A stretch of DNA of 64,000 nucleotides from Staphylococcus microti (GCF_000934465.1 NZ_JXWY01000034.1:1-64000), one strand, 5' to 3'; shown: positions 22,391 to 33,720, counted from the stretch's first letter. The notes: generated from the letters alone by a model not told the origin. Translations and numbers: made by a program.

Positions 22391-24580
22391 TTGAATAACG
22401 AATATCCATATAGTGCTGATGAGGTGCTACACAAAGCGAAAACATACCTCAGTGAAGAACAGTATGCGTATGTACTGAAGAGTTATCATCTCGCATATAA
22501 GGCACATGAGGGGCAATTCCGTAAAAATGGCTTACCATATATTATGCATCCCATTCAAGTTGCTGGAATTTTAACTGAAATACGCTTAGACGGACCGACA
22601 ATTGTAGCGGGCTTTCTACATGATGTTATTGAAGATACACACTATACATTTAATGATGTTGCTGAAATGTTTAATGTTGAGATTGCAACAATTGTAGATG
22701 GTGTGACAAAACTGAAAAAAGTAAAATATCGCTCACAAGAAGAGCAACAAGCAGAGAATCACCGCAAGTTATTTATTGCGATTGCAAAAGATGTGCGTGT
22801 TATTTTAGTCAAACTCGCTGATAGACTACATAATATGAGAACGTTGCGTGCGATGCCACGTGAAAAACAAATACGCATTTCTAAAGAGACATTAGAAATT
22901 TATGCACCACTTGCACATCGTTTAGGGATTAATACAATCAAGTGGGAACTTGAAGACATCGCGTTGCGTTACATCGACAATGTACAGTATTTCAGAATCG
23001 TTAACTTGATGAAGAAAAAGCGTAGTGAACGCGAAGCATATATTGAAAATGCGATTCATAATATTCGCAAAGAGATGGATATTATGAATATTGATGGTGA
23101 GATTAACGGCCGTCCGAAACATATTTATAGTATTTATCGCAAAATGATGAAGCAGAAAAAACAATTTGACCAAATATTTGATTTATTAGCTGTGCGTGTT
23201 ATCGTGCATTCTATTAAAGATTGTTATGCAGTACTCGGACTTGTACACACATTATGGAAGCCGATGCCAGGTCGTTTTAAAGACTATATTGCGATGCCAA
23301 AACAGAACATGTACCAGTCGTTGCATACGACAGTTGTTGGACCGAATGGCGACCCGTTAGAAATTCAAATTCGTACGTTTGAAATGCACGAAATTGCAGA
23401 ACATGGGGTTGCTGCACACTGGGCATATAAAGAAGGTAAGCAAGTTACACAAGACAGTGAAACATATCACAAAAAGTTAGATTGGTTGAAAGATATTGCG
23501 GAAACGGATCACACTTCTACAGATGCACAAGAGTTTATCGAGTCGTTGAAGTTCGATTTGCAAAGTGACAAAGTGTACGCATTTACACCAGCGAGTGATG
23601 TGATTGAGTTGCCGTATGGTGCGGTGCCAATCGATTTTGCCTATGCAATTCATAGTGAAGTCGGTAATAAAATGATTGGTGCGAAAGTAAATGGCAAAAT
23701 TGTACCGATTGATTATGTTTTACAAACAGGCGACATCGTAGAGATTCGTACAAGTAAGCATTCTTACGGCCCAAGTCGTGACTGGCTGAAAATTGTACGT
23801 TCATCAAGTGCAAAGAGTAAAATTAAAAGTTTCTTCAAAAAACAAGACCGTTCTTCCAATATTGAAAAAGGAAAGTTTATGGTTGAAGCTGAGTTGAAAG
23901 AACAAGGTTTTAAAGTGGATGAAGTTTTAACAGAAGCCAATATTAAAATCGTCAACGAAAAATATAATTTTGCGAATGAATCTGATTTGTATGCGTCTGT
24001 AGGATTTGGTGGTGTGACTTCACAACAAATCGTTAACAAATTGACAGAACGTATTCGCATCGAACAAAAACAACGTGCGTTGAACCAAGCACAAGAAGTG
24101 ACGAAATCTGTACCAATTAAAGACCATATTACGACAGATTCAGGTGTATATGTTGAAGGCTTAGATAATGTACTTATTAAACTATCGAAGTGCTGTAACC
24201 CAATTCCCGGGGATAAAATACTTGGCTATATTACGAAAGGACATGGTATTAAAGTTCATCGTACCGACTGTCCAAACATTCAAAATGAAGACGAACGCTT
24301 GATTGATGTTGAATGGGTTAAGTCGAAAGATGCGTCACAAAAATATCAAGTGGACCTTGAAGTGACGGCATACGACCGTAATGGCTTGCTCAATGAAGTT
24401 TTGCAAGCTGTTAATAGCACATCAAGTCATCTGATTAAAGTATCTGGTAAGTCAGATATTGATAAAAATGCTGTTATTAATCTTAGTATTATGGTAAAAA
24501 ATGTACATGAAGTATTTAAAGTTGCAGATAAAATCAAGCAACTTGGAGATATTTATACAGTAACTCGAGTATGGAATTAG
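22391..24580 (+). CDS. rsh: Bifunctional (p)ppGpp synthase/hydrolase Rsh
   Basis: This enzyme makes and degrades the stringent-response alarmone. The 729-residue protein has an N-terminal HD hydrolase domain with HDVIED, the synthetase domain with [19 protein letters not shown], a TGS domain, a zinc-finger-like [10 protein letters not shown] segment and a C-terminal ACT domain. Both catalytic halves look intact. The start is TTG 22391 after GGGGGTG. dtd follows after 12 nt. Confidence 0.97.
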   Translation: MNNEYPYSADEVLHKAKTYLSEEQYAYVLKSYHLAYKAHEGQFRKNGLPYIMHPIQVAGILTEIRLDGPTIVAGFLHDVIEDTHYTFNDVAEMFNVEIATIVDGVTKLKKVKYRSQEEQQAENHRKLFIAIAKDVRVILVKLADRLHNMRTLRAMPREKQIRISKETLEIYAPLAHRLGINTIKWELEDIALRYIDNVQYFRIVNLMKKKRSEREAYIENAIHNIRKEMDIMNIDGEINGRPKHIYSIYRKMMKQKKQFDQIFDLLAVRVIVHSIKDCYAVLGLVHTLWKPMPGRFKDYIAMPKQNMYQSLHTTVVGPNGDPLEIQIRTFEMHEIAEHGVAAHWAYKEGKQVTQDSETYHKKLDWLKDIAETDHTSTDAQEFIESLKFDLQSDKVYAFTPASDVIELPYGAVPIDFAYAIHSEVGNKMIGAKVNGKIVPIDYVLQTGDIVEIRTSKHSYGPSRDWLKIVRSSSAKSKIKSFFKKQDRSSNIEKGKFMVEAELKEQGFKVDEVLTEANIKIVNEKYNFANESDLYASVGFGGVTSQQIVNKLTERIRIEQKQRALNQAQEVTKSVPIKDHITTDSGVYVEGLDNVLIKLSKCCNPIPGDKILGYITKGHGIKVHRTDCPNIQNEDERLIDVEWVKSKDASQKYQVDLEVTAYDRNGLLNEVLQAVNSTSSHLIKVSGKSDIDKNAVINLSIMVKNVHEVFKVADKIKQLGDIYTVTRVWN

Positions 24581-24592
24581 GAGTGTCTGACT

Positions 24593-25045
24593 ATGAAAAT
24601 TGTCGTTCAACGTGTCAAATCTGCTGCCGTAACGAATGAGACGATTCATCGTGAAATTTCACAAGGATTCTGTTTACTCGTTGGTGTCGGTAATGGCGAT
24701 ACGCTTGCTGATACAGAAGCACTTGCAAAAAAAATAGCAAATGCACGTATTTTTGAAGATGAAGCAGGTAAACTAAATTTAAATATTCAACAAATTGAAG
24801 GCGCGGTGTTGTCTATTTCACAATTCACACTGTATGCAGACGTGAAAAAAGGCAACCGCCCGGGATTTTCAAACGCAATGGCACCAGATGAAGCGAATGC
24901 GTTATATGAGCAATTTAATGACGCATTACGTTCATATGGGCTTACAGTAGAAACAGGGGAGTTTGGCACTGATATGCTGATAGATATACAAAATGATGGC
25001 CCTGTTACGATTATTTATGAAAGTGAAAATGGCAAAGTGCTATGA
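24593..25045 (+). CDS. dtd: D-aminoacyl-tRNA deacylase
   Basis: Dtd proofreads tRNA by hydrolysing D-aminoacyl (and glycyl-tRNA-Ala) esters. The 150-residue protein has SQFTLYAD, the KGNRPGF block and the cross-subunit Gly-cisPro motif in NDGPVTI. It overlaps lytH by 4 nt (ATGA). Confidence 0.96.
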   Translation: MKIVVQRVKSAAVTNETIHREISQGFCLLVGVGNGDTLADTEALAKKIANARIFEDEAGKLNLNIQQIEGAVLSISQFTLYADVKKGNRPGFSNAMAPDEANALYEQFNDALRSYGLTVETGEFGTDMLIDIQNDGPVTIIYESENGKVL

Positions 25046-25920
25046 GAAGATTGGATCAATGGCTTAGACAGAAAAAGTTAAATCCTAAAAGGGTCTATCT
25101 CGCATGCTTAGCTGTTTTGGTCGTGCTATTAATCATTGTGGCGTTAATCATCGCGTTCACGCAACGAGATGACCGAATCCATTTAATAGAGAATGCCGAG
25201 ATACGTACAGGCCCGAATGCTGCTTATCCCGTGTTATATGATGTAGAAAAAGGGGATACGTTTAATGTGATTTCTCGTTCAGGTAAATGGATAGAAGTCA
25301 GATCTAGGGATCATAAACAAAAAGGCTGGATTGCAGGTTGGCATACGAATCTCGATATAAAAGAAGATGTTAATCCGAATGCACGTCCACTGAAAAATAA
25401 AGTCATTGTGTTAGATCCTGGCCACGGTGGTGGCGACCAAGGGGCGTCGAGTCGTACAGGTAAGAAAACGCTTGAAAAAGATATGACGTTAAAAACAGCG
25501 CTCGAGCTGAAGAAACAACTTGAGCATGAAGGTGCAAAAGTTAAAATGATACGTAAAGATGACACGTATGTGAAGTTGAAAGACCGTAAAGCGACGGGTG
25601 ATGTCTTTATTAGTATTCATAACGATGCACTGGAATCCCCAGATGCGAATGGTGCAACAGTTTATTGGTATCACGACAAGCAAGAAGCATTGGCGAACAC
25701 GTTGAATGCAAGTATTCAGAAAAAAGCGTTGCTATCTGATCGTGGTCCAAGACAAGAGAATTATCAAGTGTTGCGCCAAACGAAAAAACCAGCAGTATTG
25801 TTGGAATTAGGCTATATTAGTAATCCAACAGATGAAATATTGATTAATGATAAAAATCACCGCTATATTGTAGAATCTGCAGTAGTGGATGGTCTGAAAA
25901 ATTATTTCCTTAATCAATAG
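25042..25920 (+). CDS. lytH: Cell-wall amidase LytH (N-acetylmuramoyl-L-alanine amidase)
   Basis: LytH trims uncrosslinked peptidoglycan and helps control division and growth. The 292-residue protein has a membrane anchor (about 19-39), an SH3b domain (about 47-110, [10 protein letters not shown]) and a C-terminal Amidase_3 domain with zinc-ligand motifs LDPGHGG and SIHNDA, plus [10 protein letters not shown]. It is translationally coupled to dtd. In S. aureus the active form needs the partner ActH, encoded elsewhere. Confidence 0.93.
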   Translation: MRRLDQWLRQKKLNPKRVYLACLAVLVVLLIIVALIIAFTQRDDRIHLIENAEIRTGPNAAYPVLYDVEKGDTFNVISRSGKWIEVRSRDHKQKGWIAGWHTNLDIKEDVNPNARPLKNKVIVLDPGHGGGDQGASSRTGKKTLEKDMTLKTALELKKQLEHEGAKVKMIRKDDTYVKLKDRKATGDVFISIHNDALESPDANGATVYWYHDKQEALANTLNASIQKKALLSDRGPRQENYQVLRQTKKPAVLLELGYISNPTDEILINDKNHRYIVESAVVDGLKNYFLNQ

Positions 25921-25921
25921 C

Positions 25922-25950
25922 TTGAAAAGACAACAAAAAACAGTTATGAT
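25922..25950 (+). promoter_or_regulatory. Promoter of the hisS leader
   Basis: TTGAAA (25922-25927) and TATGAT (25945-25950) are 17 nt apart, immediately after the lytH stop. Confidence 0.65.
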
Positions 25951-25956
25951 GGTATA

Positions 25957-26226
25957 TGAATTTTATATGAATCACCGTATGTATTCTTGAAGGTGTATAG
26001 TGAGATGTGGCCTATAAGCCAAAGAGAGTTTGTCCTCGGCTGTAAGACAAACCATTCAGCTATACGACTGAACACAAGAAGAGGTACTTTATGAAAATAA
26101 AGTCGTGTTGCGAACGTTATCAGCTATAGAGTGGAGATGATACACACATGTGTACATCTTAATTAGGGTGGCAACACGGCAGTAGAACGTCCCTTATATG
26201 TGTGAGCATATAAGGGACGTTTTATA
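25957..26226 (+). promoter_or_regulatory. T-box riboswitch, histidine-specific
   Basis: The T-box core AGGGTGGCAACACGG lies at 26164-26178 and the terminator at 26186-26226 (AACGTCCCTTATATG against CATATAAGGGACGTT, then T's). In the Stem I specifier loop, CTGAACACAAG contains CAC (His) at 26073-26075. It controls hisS and probably aspS. Confidence 0.9.
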
Positions 26227-26298
26227 TTTGTCGCAACCTCTAAAAATTGATGTGAATCATAAATTGAACTAATTTAATGAGCTAGGAGATGTGTAAAG

Positions 26299-27567
26299 AT
26301 GATCAATATCCCGCGTGGAACACAAGATATTTTACCCGAAACATCAGCACAGTGGCGCTACATCGAATCACGGTTACATGAATTGATGGCACGCTACAAT
26401 TACGAAGAGATTCGCACGCCTATTTTTGAAAGCACGGAACTTTTTGCGAGAGGTGTTGGTGATTCCACTGACGTCGTTCAAAAAGAAATGTATACGTTTA
26501 AAGATAAAGGGGATCGCAGCCTTACATTGCGACCTGAAGGCACAGCGGCAGTCGTTCGTAGTTACATCGAGAATAAAATGCAAGGCTTGCCAAATCAGCC
26601 GGTTAAATTGTATTACAATGGGCCAATGTTTCGTTATGAACGTAAACAAAAAGGGCGTTACCGTCAGTTCAACCAGTTTGGCGTTGAGGCGATTGGGGCA
26701 GAAAATCCAAGCATTGATGCAGAAGTACTTGCGATGGTTATGCATATTTATCAATCGTTTGGTTTAAAAAACTTAAAACTTGTCATCAATAGTATTGGCG
26801 ACGCAGAATCACGTGTTGAATATCAACAAGCATTGCGTGAACACTTCCAACCAGTTATTCATAATTACTGTGCGGATTGTCAAAAACGTATTGAAACGAA
26901 TCCAATGCGTATTTTAGATTGTAAAGTCGATCGCAATCAACCAGAAATGCAAACAGCACCATCCATTACGGACTATTTGAATGATACTTCAAAATCATAC
27001 TTTGAAGCGGTCAAAGCACATTTAGATCGTTTAGGTATTCCATATGTTGTTGATCCAAATCTTGTGCGTGGTTTAGATTACTACACGCATACCGCATTTG
27101 AATTAATGATGGACAATGAAGATTATGACGGTGCGATTACGACATTATGTGGTGGCGGACGCTATAATGGTTTATTAGAACTATTAGATGGACCGAAACA
27201 AACAGGTATCGGTTTTGCTTTAAGTATTGAGAGATTGTTGCTAGCACTTGGAGCAGAAGGTATTGAATTACCCGTACATCAACACCTTGATTTATTCGTG
27301 GCAACGATGGGTGAAGCGGCTGATGATTTTGCAGTCAAATTGTTAAATGATTTACGTCATGCAGGCGTTAAAGTAGATAAAGACTACTTATCACGTAAAT
27401 TAAAAGGCCAAATGAAACAAGCCGATCGTTTACAAGCGAAATATACGATTGTTATTGGAGATCAAGAGTTAGAACAACAACAAGTAGCGATTAAAAACAT
27501 GGAAACAGGCGATTCAGAAACAATCGCATTTGACGAAATAGCAAGTTATATAAAAAAAGGAGCGTAA
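26299..27567 (+). CDS. hisS: Histidyl-tRNA synthetase
   Basis: This class II synthetase charges tRNA-His. The 422-residue protein has motif 2 [18 protein letters not shown], the histidine-specific [14 protein letters not shown], motif 3 [14 protein letters not shown] and the C-terminal anticodon domain. AGGAGAT precedes the ATG. aspS begins 4 nt after its stop. Confidence 0.98.
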   Translation: MINIPRGTQDILPETSAQWRYIESRLHELMARYNYEEIRTPIFESTELFARGVGDSTDVVQKEMYTFKDKGDRSLTLRPEGTAAVVRSYIENKMQGLPNQPVKLYYNGPMFRYERKQKGRYRQFNQFGVEAIGAENPSIDAEVLAMVMHIYQSFGLKNLKLVINSIGDAESRVEYQQALREHFQPVIHNYCADCQKRIETNPMRILDCKVDRNQPEMQTAPSITDYLNDTSKSYFEAVKAHLDRLGIPYVVDPNLVRGLDYYTHTAFELMMDNEDYDGAITTLCGGGRYNGLLELLDGPKQTGIGFALSIERLLLALGAEGIELPVHQHLDLFVATMGEAADDFAVKLLNDLRHAGVKVDKDYLSRKLKGQMKQADRLQAKYTIVIGDQELEQQQVAIKNMETGDSETIAFDEIASYIKKGA

Positions 27568-27571
27568 TAAA

Positions 27572-29338
27572 ATGACACAACGTACAACATATTGTGGATT
27601 AGTGACAGAATCTTTATTAGGAGAAGAAATAACTTTAAAAGGATGGGTACACAACAGACGTGACCTCGGTGGCTTAATTTTCGTTGACGTACGTGACCGT
27701 GAAGGCTACGTACAAGTTGTATTCAACCCAGATTTTTCAGCAGAAGCATTAGCAGTCGCTGAGCGCGTACGTTCTGAGTATGTCGTTGAAGTGACAGGAA
27801 CTGTGACAAAGCGTGATGCTGAAACTGTGAACTCCAAAATCAAAACAGGTCAAGTTGAAGTACAAGCGAAAACTTTAACGATTATTAACAAATCAGAAAC
27901 ACCACCGTTTGCATTGAACGAAGAGAACTTAACAGTAGATGAAAATATTCGTTTAAAATACCGTTATTTAGATTTACGTCGTGAAAAATTTGCTGAAACA
28001 TTCAAAATGCGTCATCAAACGACACAAGCGATTCGTCGCTACTTAGACAAAGCAGGTTTCTATGATATTGAAACACCTGTATTAACAAAATCAACACCAG
28101 AAGGCGCACGTGACTATCTTGTTCCTTCACGTGTTCACGATGGTGAATTTTATGCATTACCTCAATCACCACAGTTGTTTAAACAATTATTAATGATTAG
28201 TGGTTTCGATAAATATTACCAAATCGCAAAATGTTTCCGTGATGAAGACTTACGTGCAGACCGTCAACCTGAATTTACACAAGTCGACATTGAGATGAGT
28301 TTCGTTGAACAAGAAGATGTTATGGCGTTAGGTGAAGCGATGTTGAAAGAAGTTGTGTCTGAAGTAAAAGGCATCACTTTAACAGATGCTTTCCCTCGCA
28401 TGACATATGCAGAAGCGATGGAACGTTATGGTAGCGATAAACCAGATACACGTTTCGGTATGGAATTAATTGATGTATCTGAACTTGGTCATTCAATGGA
28501 CTTTAAAGTCTTCAAAGGTGCCGTAGAAAACGGTGGACAAGTTAAAGCGCTTGTTGTAGAAAATGCAGCTGATGATTACACACGTAAAGATATTGATGGC
28601 TTAACAGAATTCGTTAATATTTACGGTGCAAAAGGGTTGGCATGGGTAAAAGTTGTTGAAGAAGGCTTAACAGGACCTATCGCACGTTTCTTTGAAGAAG
28701 CACATGTTGAACAGTTACAAGCATTAACAAATGCAAAAGCTGGCGACCTTGTATTATTCGTTGCAGACACAAAAGACGTTGTTGCGCAAAGTTTAGGTGC
28801 ATTGCGTAATAAACTTGGTAAAGAACGTGGTTTAATTGACCCAGAAGCAATGAACTTCTTATGGGTAACAGACTGGCCATTATTGGAATATGATGAAGAA
28901 GCACATCGCTATGTGGCAGCACATCACCCATTTACATCACCAAAACCAGAAGATGTTGAAAAATTAGAAACAGCACCTGAAACGGCACAAGCACAAGCGT
29001 ATGACATTGTCTTAAACGGTTACGAATTAGGTGGCGGATCTATCCGTATTCACGATGGCGAATTACAAGAAAAAATGTTTAAAGCACTTGGCTTTACTGA
29101 AGAAGCAGCGCAAGAACAATTCGGCTTCTTACTTGATGCATTCAAGTTCGGTGCACCGCCACATGGTGGTATCGCATTAGGTTTAGACCGCTTAGTAATG
29201 TTACTTGCAGGTCGTACGAACTTACGTGATACAATTGCGTTCCCGAAAACAGCATCAGCAACTGATTTATTAACAGATGCACCGGGTGCAGTATCAGAAC
29301 GTCAATTAGACGAATTATCATTACGTATCAAACATTAA
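27572..29338 (+). CDS. aspS: Aspartyl-tRNA synthetase
   Basis: This class II synthetase charges tRNA-Asp. The 588-residue bacterial-type protein has an N-terminal OB anticodon domain, motif 2 [18 protein letters not shown], the GAD insertion (about 290-420) and motif 3 [12 protein letters not shown]. It is the second gene of hisS-aspS, so it depends on the His T-box unless a hidden promoter exists. Confidence 0.98.
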   Translation: MTQRTTYCGLVTESLLGEEITLKGWVHNRRDLGGLIFVDVRDREGYVQVVFNPDFSAEALAVAERVRSEYVVEVTGTVTKRDAETVNSKIKTGQVEVQAKTLTIINKSETPPFALNEENLTVDENIRLKYRYLDLRREKFAETFKMRHQTTQAIRRYLDKAGFYDIETPVLTKSTPEGARDYLVPSRVHDGEFYALPQSPQLFKQLLMISGFDKYYQIAKCFRDEDLRADRQPEFTQVDIEMSFVEQEDVMALGEAMLKEVVSEVKGITLTDAFPRMTYAEAMERYGSDKPDTRFGMELIDVSELGHSMDFKVFKGAVENGGQVKALVVENAADDYTRKDIDGLTEFVNIYGAKGLAWVKVVEEGLTGPIARFFEEAHVEQLQALTNAKAGDLVLFVADTKDVVAQSLGALRNKLGKERGLIDPEAMNFLWVTDWPLLEYDEEAHRYVAAHHPFTSPKPEDVEKLETAPETAQAQAYDIVLNGYELGGGSIRIHDGELQEKMFKALGFTEEAAQEQFGFLLDAFKFGAPPHGGIALGLDRLVMLLAGRTNLRDTIAFPKTASATDLLTDAPGAVSERQLDELSLRIKH

Positions 29339-29343
29339 TTATA

Positions 29344-29397
29344 AAAACAGTAGTGATGTAGTGAGATTTCATTTACGCCGCTACTGTTTTCCAATTT
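29344..29397 (+). terminator. Terminator after aspS
   Basis: AAAACAGTAG (29344-29353) pairs with CTACTGTTTT (29381-29390), followed by CCAATTTT. Confidence 0.75.
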
Positions 29398-29415
29398 TGT
29401 TGGCAGGTGTTTTAC

Positions 29416-29443
29416 TTGCGTATTTCAAATAATATGGTAATAT
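29416..29443 (+). promoter_or_regulatory. Promoter of 6S RNA
   Basis: TTGCGT (29416-29421) and TAATAT (29438-29443) have a 16-nt spacer; the start would be near 29450. Confidence 0.5.
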
Positions 29444-29449
29444 GAGTTT

Positions 29450-29686
29450 ATAAGATAGTCGTCTAGGGTGTTCGTAAGTTCGCTTTTTATATTTTGACCT
29501 AACACTCATTGATCAGGGAGTCCAATTGGTTTTCTTGCAGCGCACACGCCTCTATAGGAGGACGTGCTAAACAAGAAACAGGACACCCACCTGTATATAG
29601 CAGGCCAAAATGATCAAGCATTTTCAAACTACGGCACTCATGGATTCTATCGGTACGCAAGGCGTTATGTCTTGCGTATTTTTTAT
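29450..29686 (+). ncRNA. ssrS: 6S RNA
   Basis: 6S RNA mimics an open promoter and sequesters the housekeeping RNA polymerase holoenzyme. The region downstream of aspS has the long-hairpin layout and short tracts I recall from staphylococcal 6S RNA (GTGTTCGTAAGTTCGC, GATCAGGGAGTCC, AGCGCACACGCCTCTAT, CACCTGTATATAGCAGG). It ends in a strong terminator, TACGCAAG/CTTGCGTA (29654-29678) plus TTTTTT. The 5' end is inferred from the promoter. Confidence 0.85.
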
Positions 29687-29733
29687 GCCGTTTTTTGACT
29701 ATCATTTAACAACATGTATTGGAGGCTATACAA

Positions 29734-30087
29734 ATGGTCAAGATTTGTAATGATGGATTCACAGACTGTGCAACGAAGGAACATAAAGATATACATCATA
29801 TTATGATTACCCAAAATATTTTATCAGGCCGTTATAAACATTTAATCATTTGGTTTTTAAAAGAGGATAGCAAAAGATTTACTGAGATTCAACAGCTTTT
29901 ACATGGTATTTCTCAAGGCTCTTTAACCAAACAACTAAGAGAATTAGAGAAAGATGGCGTGATTCATAGAACCGTTTATCCCGAAGTCCCACCAAAAGTT
30001 GTTTATCATTTGACTGATAAAGGACAAAAACTCGTCAATATTATAGAGATGATGGAAAAATTTGGCAGTGACTATACGCAATCATAA
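29734..30087 (+). CDS. HxlR-family winged-helix regulator
   Basis: The 117-residue protein has the HxlR fold: ILSGRYKHLIIWFL, then RFTEIQQLLHGISQGSLTKQLRELEKDGVIHR as recognition helix and wing. Two cysteines near the N-terminus (Cys4 and Cys12) could sense electrophiles or disulfide stress, as in HypR/YodB-type relatives. ATG 29734 follows GGAGG at 8 nt. It lies upstream of two Rossmann oxidoreductases it may control. Confidence 0.85.
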   Translation: MVKICNDGFTDCATKEHKDIHHIMITQNILSGRYKHLIIWFLKEDSKRFTEIQQLLHGISQGSLTKQLRELEKDGVIHRTVYPEVPPKVVYHLTDKGQKLVNIIEMMEKFGSDYTQS

Positions 30088-30152
30088 AACGAAACAATGG
30101 CATTGTAATCAACAAATTGTTTGAACGGCAAAAGTACTAAAAATAAGACTAT

Positions 30153-30168
30153 GGCAATAAATTTTGCC
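30153..30168. promoter_or_regulatory. Possible operator before the Rossmann oxidoreductase
   Basis: GGCAATAAATTTTGCC is an inverted repeat (GGCAA/TTGCC) in the gap between the HxlR gene and its downstream neighbour. It could be the HxlR operator; this is inference only. Confidence 0.3.
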
Positions 30169-30233
30169 CTATTTAAAAGTATCAAATGCTGTTGTAACAT
30201 AGGTGGATATAGAGAAATCAAGGAGATGTTACA

Positions 30234-30959
30234 ATGAAAATTGGTATTATCGGCGCTGGTCCAATCGGTGCAACACTTTCACATAAATTACACGCAAAAG
30301 GTCATCATGTAAAGGTAGCTGATGCACGTGGGCTCTCACATTTAAAAGATAAGGAGATTGCAGGGGAAGCTGTGGCATTAGAACAATTGGGACAAGATAT
30401 TGATATTTTGATTATTTCATTACCATTAGCTGTTGTTCCTCAAATAAAAGAAATGGTATCACAACTTAAGAATAATGTTATTATTGTGGATACAACAAAT
30501 TATTATCCATTTAGAGATGCACAAATCACTAAAATTGAAGAGGGAATGCCAGAAAGTGTATGGGTGTCAGAGCAACTTGGTAGAGATGTGATTAAAGCAT
30601 TTAATAATCAATTAGCCTATACATTATCGCAAAAAGGTAGCAGTCAAAAAAGCGACAACCGTATTGCAATGGCAGTTGCAGGAAATGATGATTTGCAAAA
30701 AGAAATCATTATGAATATCGCTGATGAAGTTGGTTTTGATGCTGTAGATAATGGGACATTGCAGAATTCATGGCGTCAACAACCGGGGACACCGGCATAT
30801 TGCACAGAACTCAATAGCGATGATATGACAAAAGCATTAGAACGTGCAGACAAAGCAGCAGCCCCTATACAAAGAGACGAGGTAGGGAAGTATTTTGAAC
30901 CTGGGATGACGCATGAAGATATTGTTCATTTGAACCGTAAATTATATAAAGTAAATTAA
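30234..30959 (+). CDS. NAD(P)-binding oxidoreductase, F420-reductase-like
   Basis: This 241-residue protein starts with the Rossmann fingerprint GIIGAGPIGATLSHKL and contains IISLPLAVVPQI and VDTTNYYPFRD, typical of the NADPH:F420 oxidoreductase / NADP-oxidoreductase family. Staphylococci are not known to make F420, so the real substrate is probably another flavin, quinone or carbonyl compound. AAGGAGAT precedes the ATG. A hairpin follows at 30970-30997. Confidence 0.75.
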   Translation: MKIGIIGAGPIGATLSHKLHAKGHHVKVADARGLSHLKDKEIAGEAVALEQLGQDIDILIISLPLAVVPQIKEMVSQLKNNVIIVDTTNYYPFRDAQITKIEEGMPESVWVSEQLGRDVIKAFNNQLAYTLSQKGSSQKSDNRIAMAVAGNDDLQKEIIMNIADEVGFDAVDNGTLQNSWRQQPGTPAYCTELNSDDMTKALERADKAAAPIQRDEVGKYFEPGMTHEDIVHLNRKLYKVN

Positions 30960-30969
30960 TCTATAAAAA

Positions 30970-30997
30970 GGATGTGTCATCTGCAAATGACATGTCC
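30970..30997 (+). terminator. Weak terminator-like hairpin
   Basis: GGATGTGTCAT (30970-30980) pairs imperfectly with ATGACATGTCC (30987-30997), followed by ATTCTTAAT. Confidence 0.45.
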
Positions 30998-31120
30998 ATT
31001 CTTAATACCGAACGGATACATCTAACTTATAAGAATACGCTTTGATTTTTTGAGCAGTTTACATGCATTTCAATCCCGAATGTACTAGTATGAATTTAAT
31101 ACTTCTTGGAGGGATTCATG

Positions 31121-31783
31121 ATGACAAAAACATTCGTACTTGGTGCAAACGGTGGCGTAGGTCGCTTTCTTGTACAACAGTTAAAAGCACAGAACGTTGA
31201 TTTTACAGCAGGTGTACGTAAGTCAGAACAGAAAGAAGCGCTAGAAGCACAGGGCATTCATGCCGTTTTAATTGATGTTGAACAAGATAGCATTGAAACT
31301 TTAACATCAAAATTAAGTGGTTATGATCAAATTGTTTTTTCAGTCGGATCAGGTGGTAAAACAGGCGCAGATAAAACCATTGCAGTCGATTTAGATGGTG
31401 CGGTGAAAGCGATTCGTGCCGCAGAAGCAGCGAAAGTGAACCACTTCATTATGGTGTCCACTTGGGATTCACGTCGTGAGGCGATTGAACAAGGTGGCAG
31501 TCTTAAACCATATACTATCGCGAAACACTATGCAGATGATTATTTACGACATAGTGGATTGATAGCGACAATTGTTCATCCTGGTATTTTAACGAATGAA
31601 GCAGGCAATGACAAAGTGCAAATCCAAGCACAATTTGACAACCCAAGTGATTTATCCATTCCACGTGAAGACGTTGCACGTGTCCTTTATGAAGTCGTGA
31701 CACAACCAGCGATTCACGGTAAAGAATTCCAAGTGGTTAATGGCGACACTTCAGCACACGAAGCGGTTGCAGCACACAAATAA
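31121..31783 (+). CDS. NAD(P)-binding SDR-family protein (NmrA/YwnB-like)
   Basis: The 220-residue atypical short-chain dehydrogenase has VLGANGGVGRFLVQQL as nucleotide-binding loop and VNHFIMVSTWDSR and PYTIAKHYADDYLR (YxxxK) as active-site region. The substrate is unknown; relatives act as NADPH sensors or quinone/flavin reductases. ATG 31121 is chosen because GGAGGG sits 7 nt upstream; ATG 31118 is also possible. Confidence 0.8.
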   Translation: MTKTFVLGANGGVGRFLVQQLKAQNVDFTAGVRKSEQKEALEAQGIHAVLIDVEQDSIETLTSKLSGYDQIVFSVGSGGKTGADKTIAVDLDGAVKAIRAAEAAKVNHFIMVSTWDSRREAIEQGGSLKPYTIAKHYADDYLRHSGLIATIVHPGILTNEAGNDKVQIQAQFDNPSDLSIPREDVARVLYEVVTQPAIHGKEFQVVNGDTSAHEAVAAHK

Positions 31784-31793
31784 AACCATCATA

Positions 31794-31842
31794 AAACAGA
31801 TAACAGTGTATGAATTATTTCACACATTTGTTATCTGTTTTT
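31794..31842 (+). terminator. Terminator after the SDR gene
   Basis: AAACAGATAACA (31794-31805) pairs with TGTTATCTGTTTTT (31829-31842). Confidence 0.85.
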
Positions 31843-31918
31843 GTATTTTATAATAACAATAAATGTTTTATATACTTTACAATTCGAAAGACTAATATTA
31901 CATTTTTAAAATAAATTA

Positions 31919-31947
31919 TTGACAAAATTATCAGACTAATATAATAA
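31919..31947 (+). promoter_or_regulatory. Promoter of the peptide transporter operon
   Basis: A perfect TTGACA (31919-31924) is followed after 17 nt by TAATAA (31942-31947); an overlapping TATAAT at 31940 gives a 15-nt spacer. Confidence 0.65.
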
Positions 31948-31986
31948 TTGTAAATAAATAGACACAATTAAATAAGGGGGAATTGT

Positions 31987-33705
31987 ATGAACAATCGATT
32001 GAAGTATTTTTCTATTTTATTGGTTGCAGTTGTACTTGTATTAGGGGCATGTGGTAAAGGGGATTCTGGCTCAGGCGGTAGTAAAAGTAAAACTGAAAAA
32101 AGTGATGCGAAGGGCGGCACGTTAAATGTGGGTCTTGCGGCAGCACCAGAGGGCAATTTTCAAGGAATCTTTGCAGGTTCTTCAGGTGACAGTGAAGTCA
32201 TTGATTACTTCAATGATAGTCTTGTCAAGTTTGATGATGAACTGAATATGAAACCAAAACTTTTATCATGGGAACAAAAGAAAGACGACAAGCTTACATA
32301 CACTTTTAAACTAAAAAAAGATGTTAAGTGGCAAGACGGGAATCCGTTAACAATCAATGACTGGATTTTCACGTTAGAAACATTGGCGGACCCGGATTAT
32401 GATGGGCCACGTTATAACAACGTTGAAGGTGTCCAAGGTGCAGAAGAAAAGCGCAAAGGTCAAGCTGATAGTATTTCAGGTATTAAGAAAATTGATGACT
32501 ACACGGTAGATATTACTTTCAAAGAGAACAAAGCGAATAACTTATTAGATCTTTGGACAGGGTCATTGATTAGCGAAAAGATTTTTAAAGATATTCCGGT
32601 CAAAGATATGGCGAAATCACCAGAAGTGAGAAAAAATCCAGTTGGTATTGGGCCATATAAAGTGAAAAATATTGTTGATGGTGAATCAGTGACACTTGAA
32701 AAATTCGATGATTATTGGCAAGGGGAACCAAAACTCGACAAAGTAAATTTACGTGTTGTCGAACAAACATCGATGGCACAAGCGTTAGAAAGTGGCGACA
32801 TTGATATGGCTACAATTACACCGCCAATTGCGAAAGAGTTGAGTGATAACGGTTCAGAAAACCTTTCAATACTAGAGTCACCTTCAACGTCATATGCGAT
32901 TGTGGGATTTGTGTTAAATGACTATGATAAGAAAACACAAACAATTGGCAAAGAACGTCCGAAGTATCAAGATAAAAAGTTACGTCAAGCGATGGCACAT
33001 GCGATTAATCGTCAAGAATGGATTGACGCATTCTATTACGGTTATGGTAAGCCATTAAACGGACTTATTCCATCAGCACATTGGAGTGGCGCTAAAGAAG
33101 GCGATGTACCATCATACGACTACGATGTGAAAAAAGCGAAAAAATTATTAGACGAAGCGGGCTATAAAGACAAAGATGGCGACGGTTGGAGAGAAGATAA
33201 AAACGGCAAACCGTTCGTTGTGAACTTGAAGCATTATGCGGGCTCAAACCCAACATTTGAACCACGTACGGCAGCACTTAAAGGCTACTGGGAAAAAGTC
33301 GGTTTAAAAACCAAGACGGAAATGGTTGAGTTTGGTAAATTCGGCGATGACTTAGAAAAAGCTGACAAGAGCATGGAAGCTTATGTGAGAACATGGGTGC
33401 AAGGTGCAGATCCGGATCCATCAGGTTTGTACAAGTCGACAGCATTATGGAATGAATCTCGTTACAATAATGAAAAAGCCGATGCGTTATTAAAAGAAGC
33501 AGTTGACGGCGATGTTGTAGGAGATGACAAAGAAAAACGTAAAGAAAAGTATTTAGAATGGCAAAAGATTATGGCAGAAGATGTGCCGGTGATTCCGATT
33601 GCTGAACTGAAAGATGTTACAGCGGTTAACAATAAAGTGAAAAACTTTGAAGTGTCATTAAAAGGTACGAACCCAATTTATGAATGGACGGTTGAAGAAG
33701 AATAA
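31987..33705 (+). CDS. oppA: Peptide ABC transporter substrate-binding lipoprotein
   Basis: This protein captures peptides outside the membrane. The 572-residue chain has a lipoprotein signal with lipobox LGAC (Cys22) and an SBP_bac_5 domain: YTFKLKKDVKWQDGNPLTINDW, NPVGIGPYKV, and LRQAMAHAINRQEW. AAGGGGG precedes the ATG. It is followed by an attenuator-like hairpin and the D-F-B-C genes. Dipeptide, oligopeptide or metal-chelate specificity cannot be read from sequence. Confidence 0.9.
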   Translation: MNNRLKYFSILLVAVVLVLGACGKGDSGSGGSKSKTEKSDAKGGTLNVGLAAAPEGNFQGIFAGSSGDSEVIDYFNDSLVKFDDELNMKPKLLSWEQKKDDKLTYTFKLKKDVKWQDGNPLTINDWIFTLETLADPDYDGPRYNNVEGVQGAEEKRKGQADSISGIKKIDDYTVDITFKENKANNLLDLWTGSLISEKIFKDIPVKDMAKSPEVRKNPVGIGPYKVKNIVDGESVTLEKFDDYWQGEPKLDKVNLRVVEQTSMAQALESGDIDMATITPPIAKELSDNGSENLSILESPSTSYAIVGFVLNDYDKKTQTIGKERPKYQDKKLRQAMAHAINRQEWIDAFYYGYGKPLNGLIPSAHWSGAKEGDVPSYDYDVKKAKKLLDEAGYKDKDGDGWREDKNGKPFVVNLKHYAGSNPTFEPRTAALKGYWEKVGLKTKTEMVEFGKFGDDLEKADKSMEAYVRTWVQGADPDPSGLYKSTALWNESRYNNEKADALLKEAVDGDVVGDDKEKRKEKYLEWQKIMAEDVPVIPIAELKDVTAVNNKVKNFEVSLKGTNPIYEWTVEEE

Positions 33706-33720
33706 AGCATTTAAATGTGA

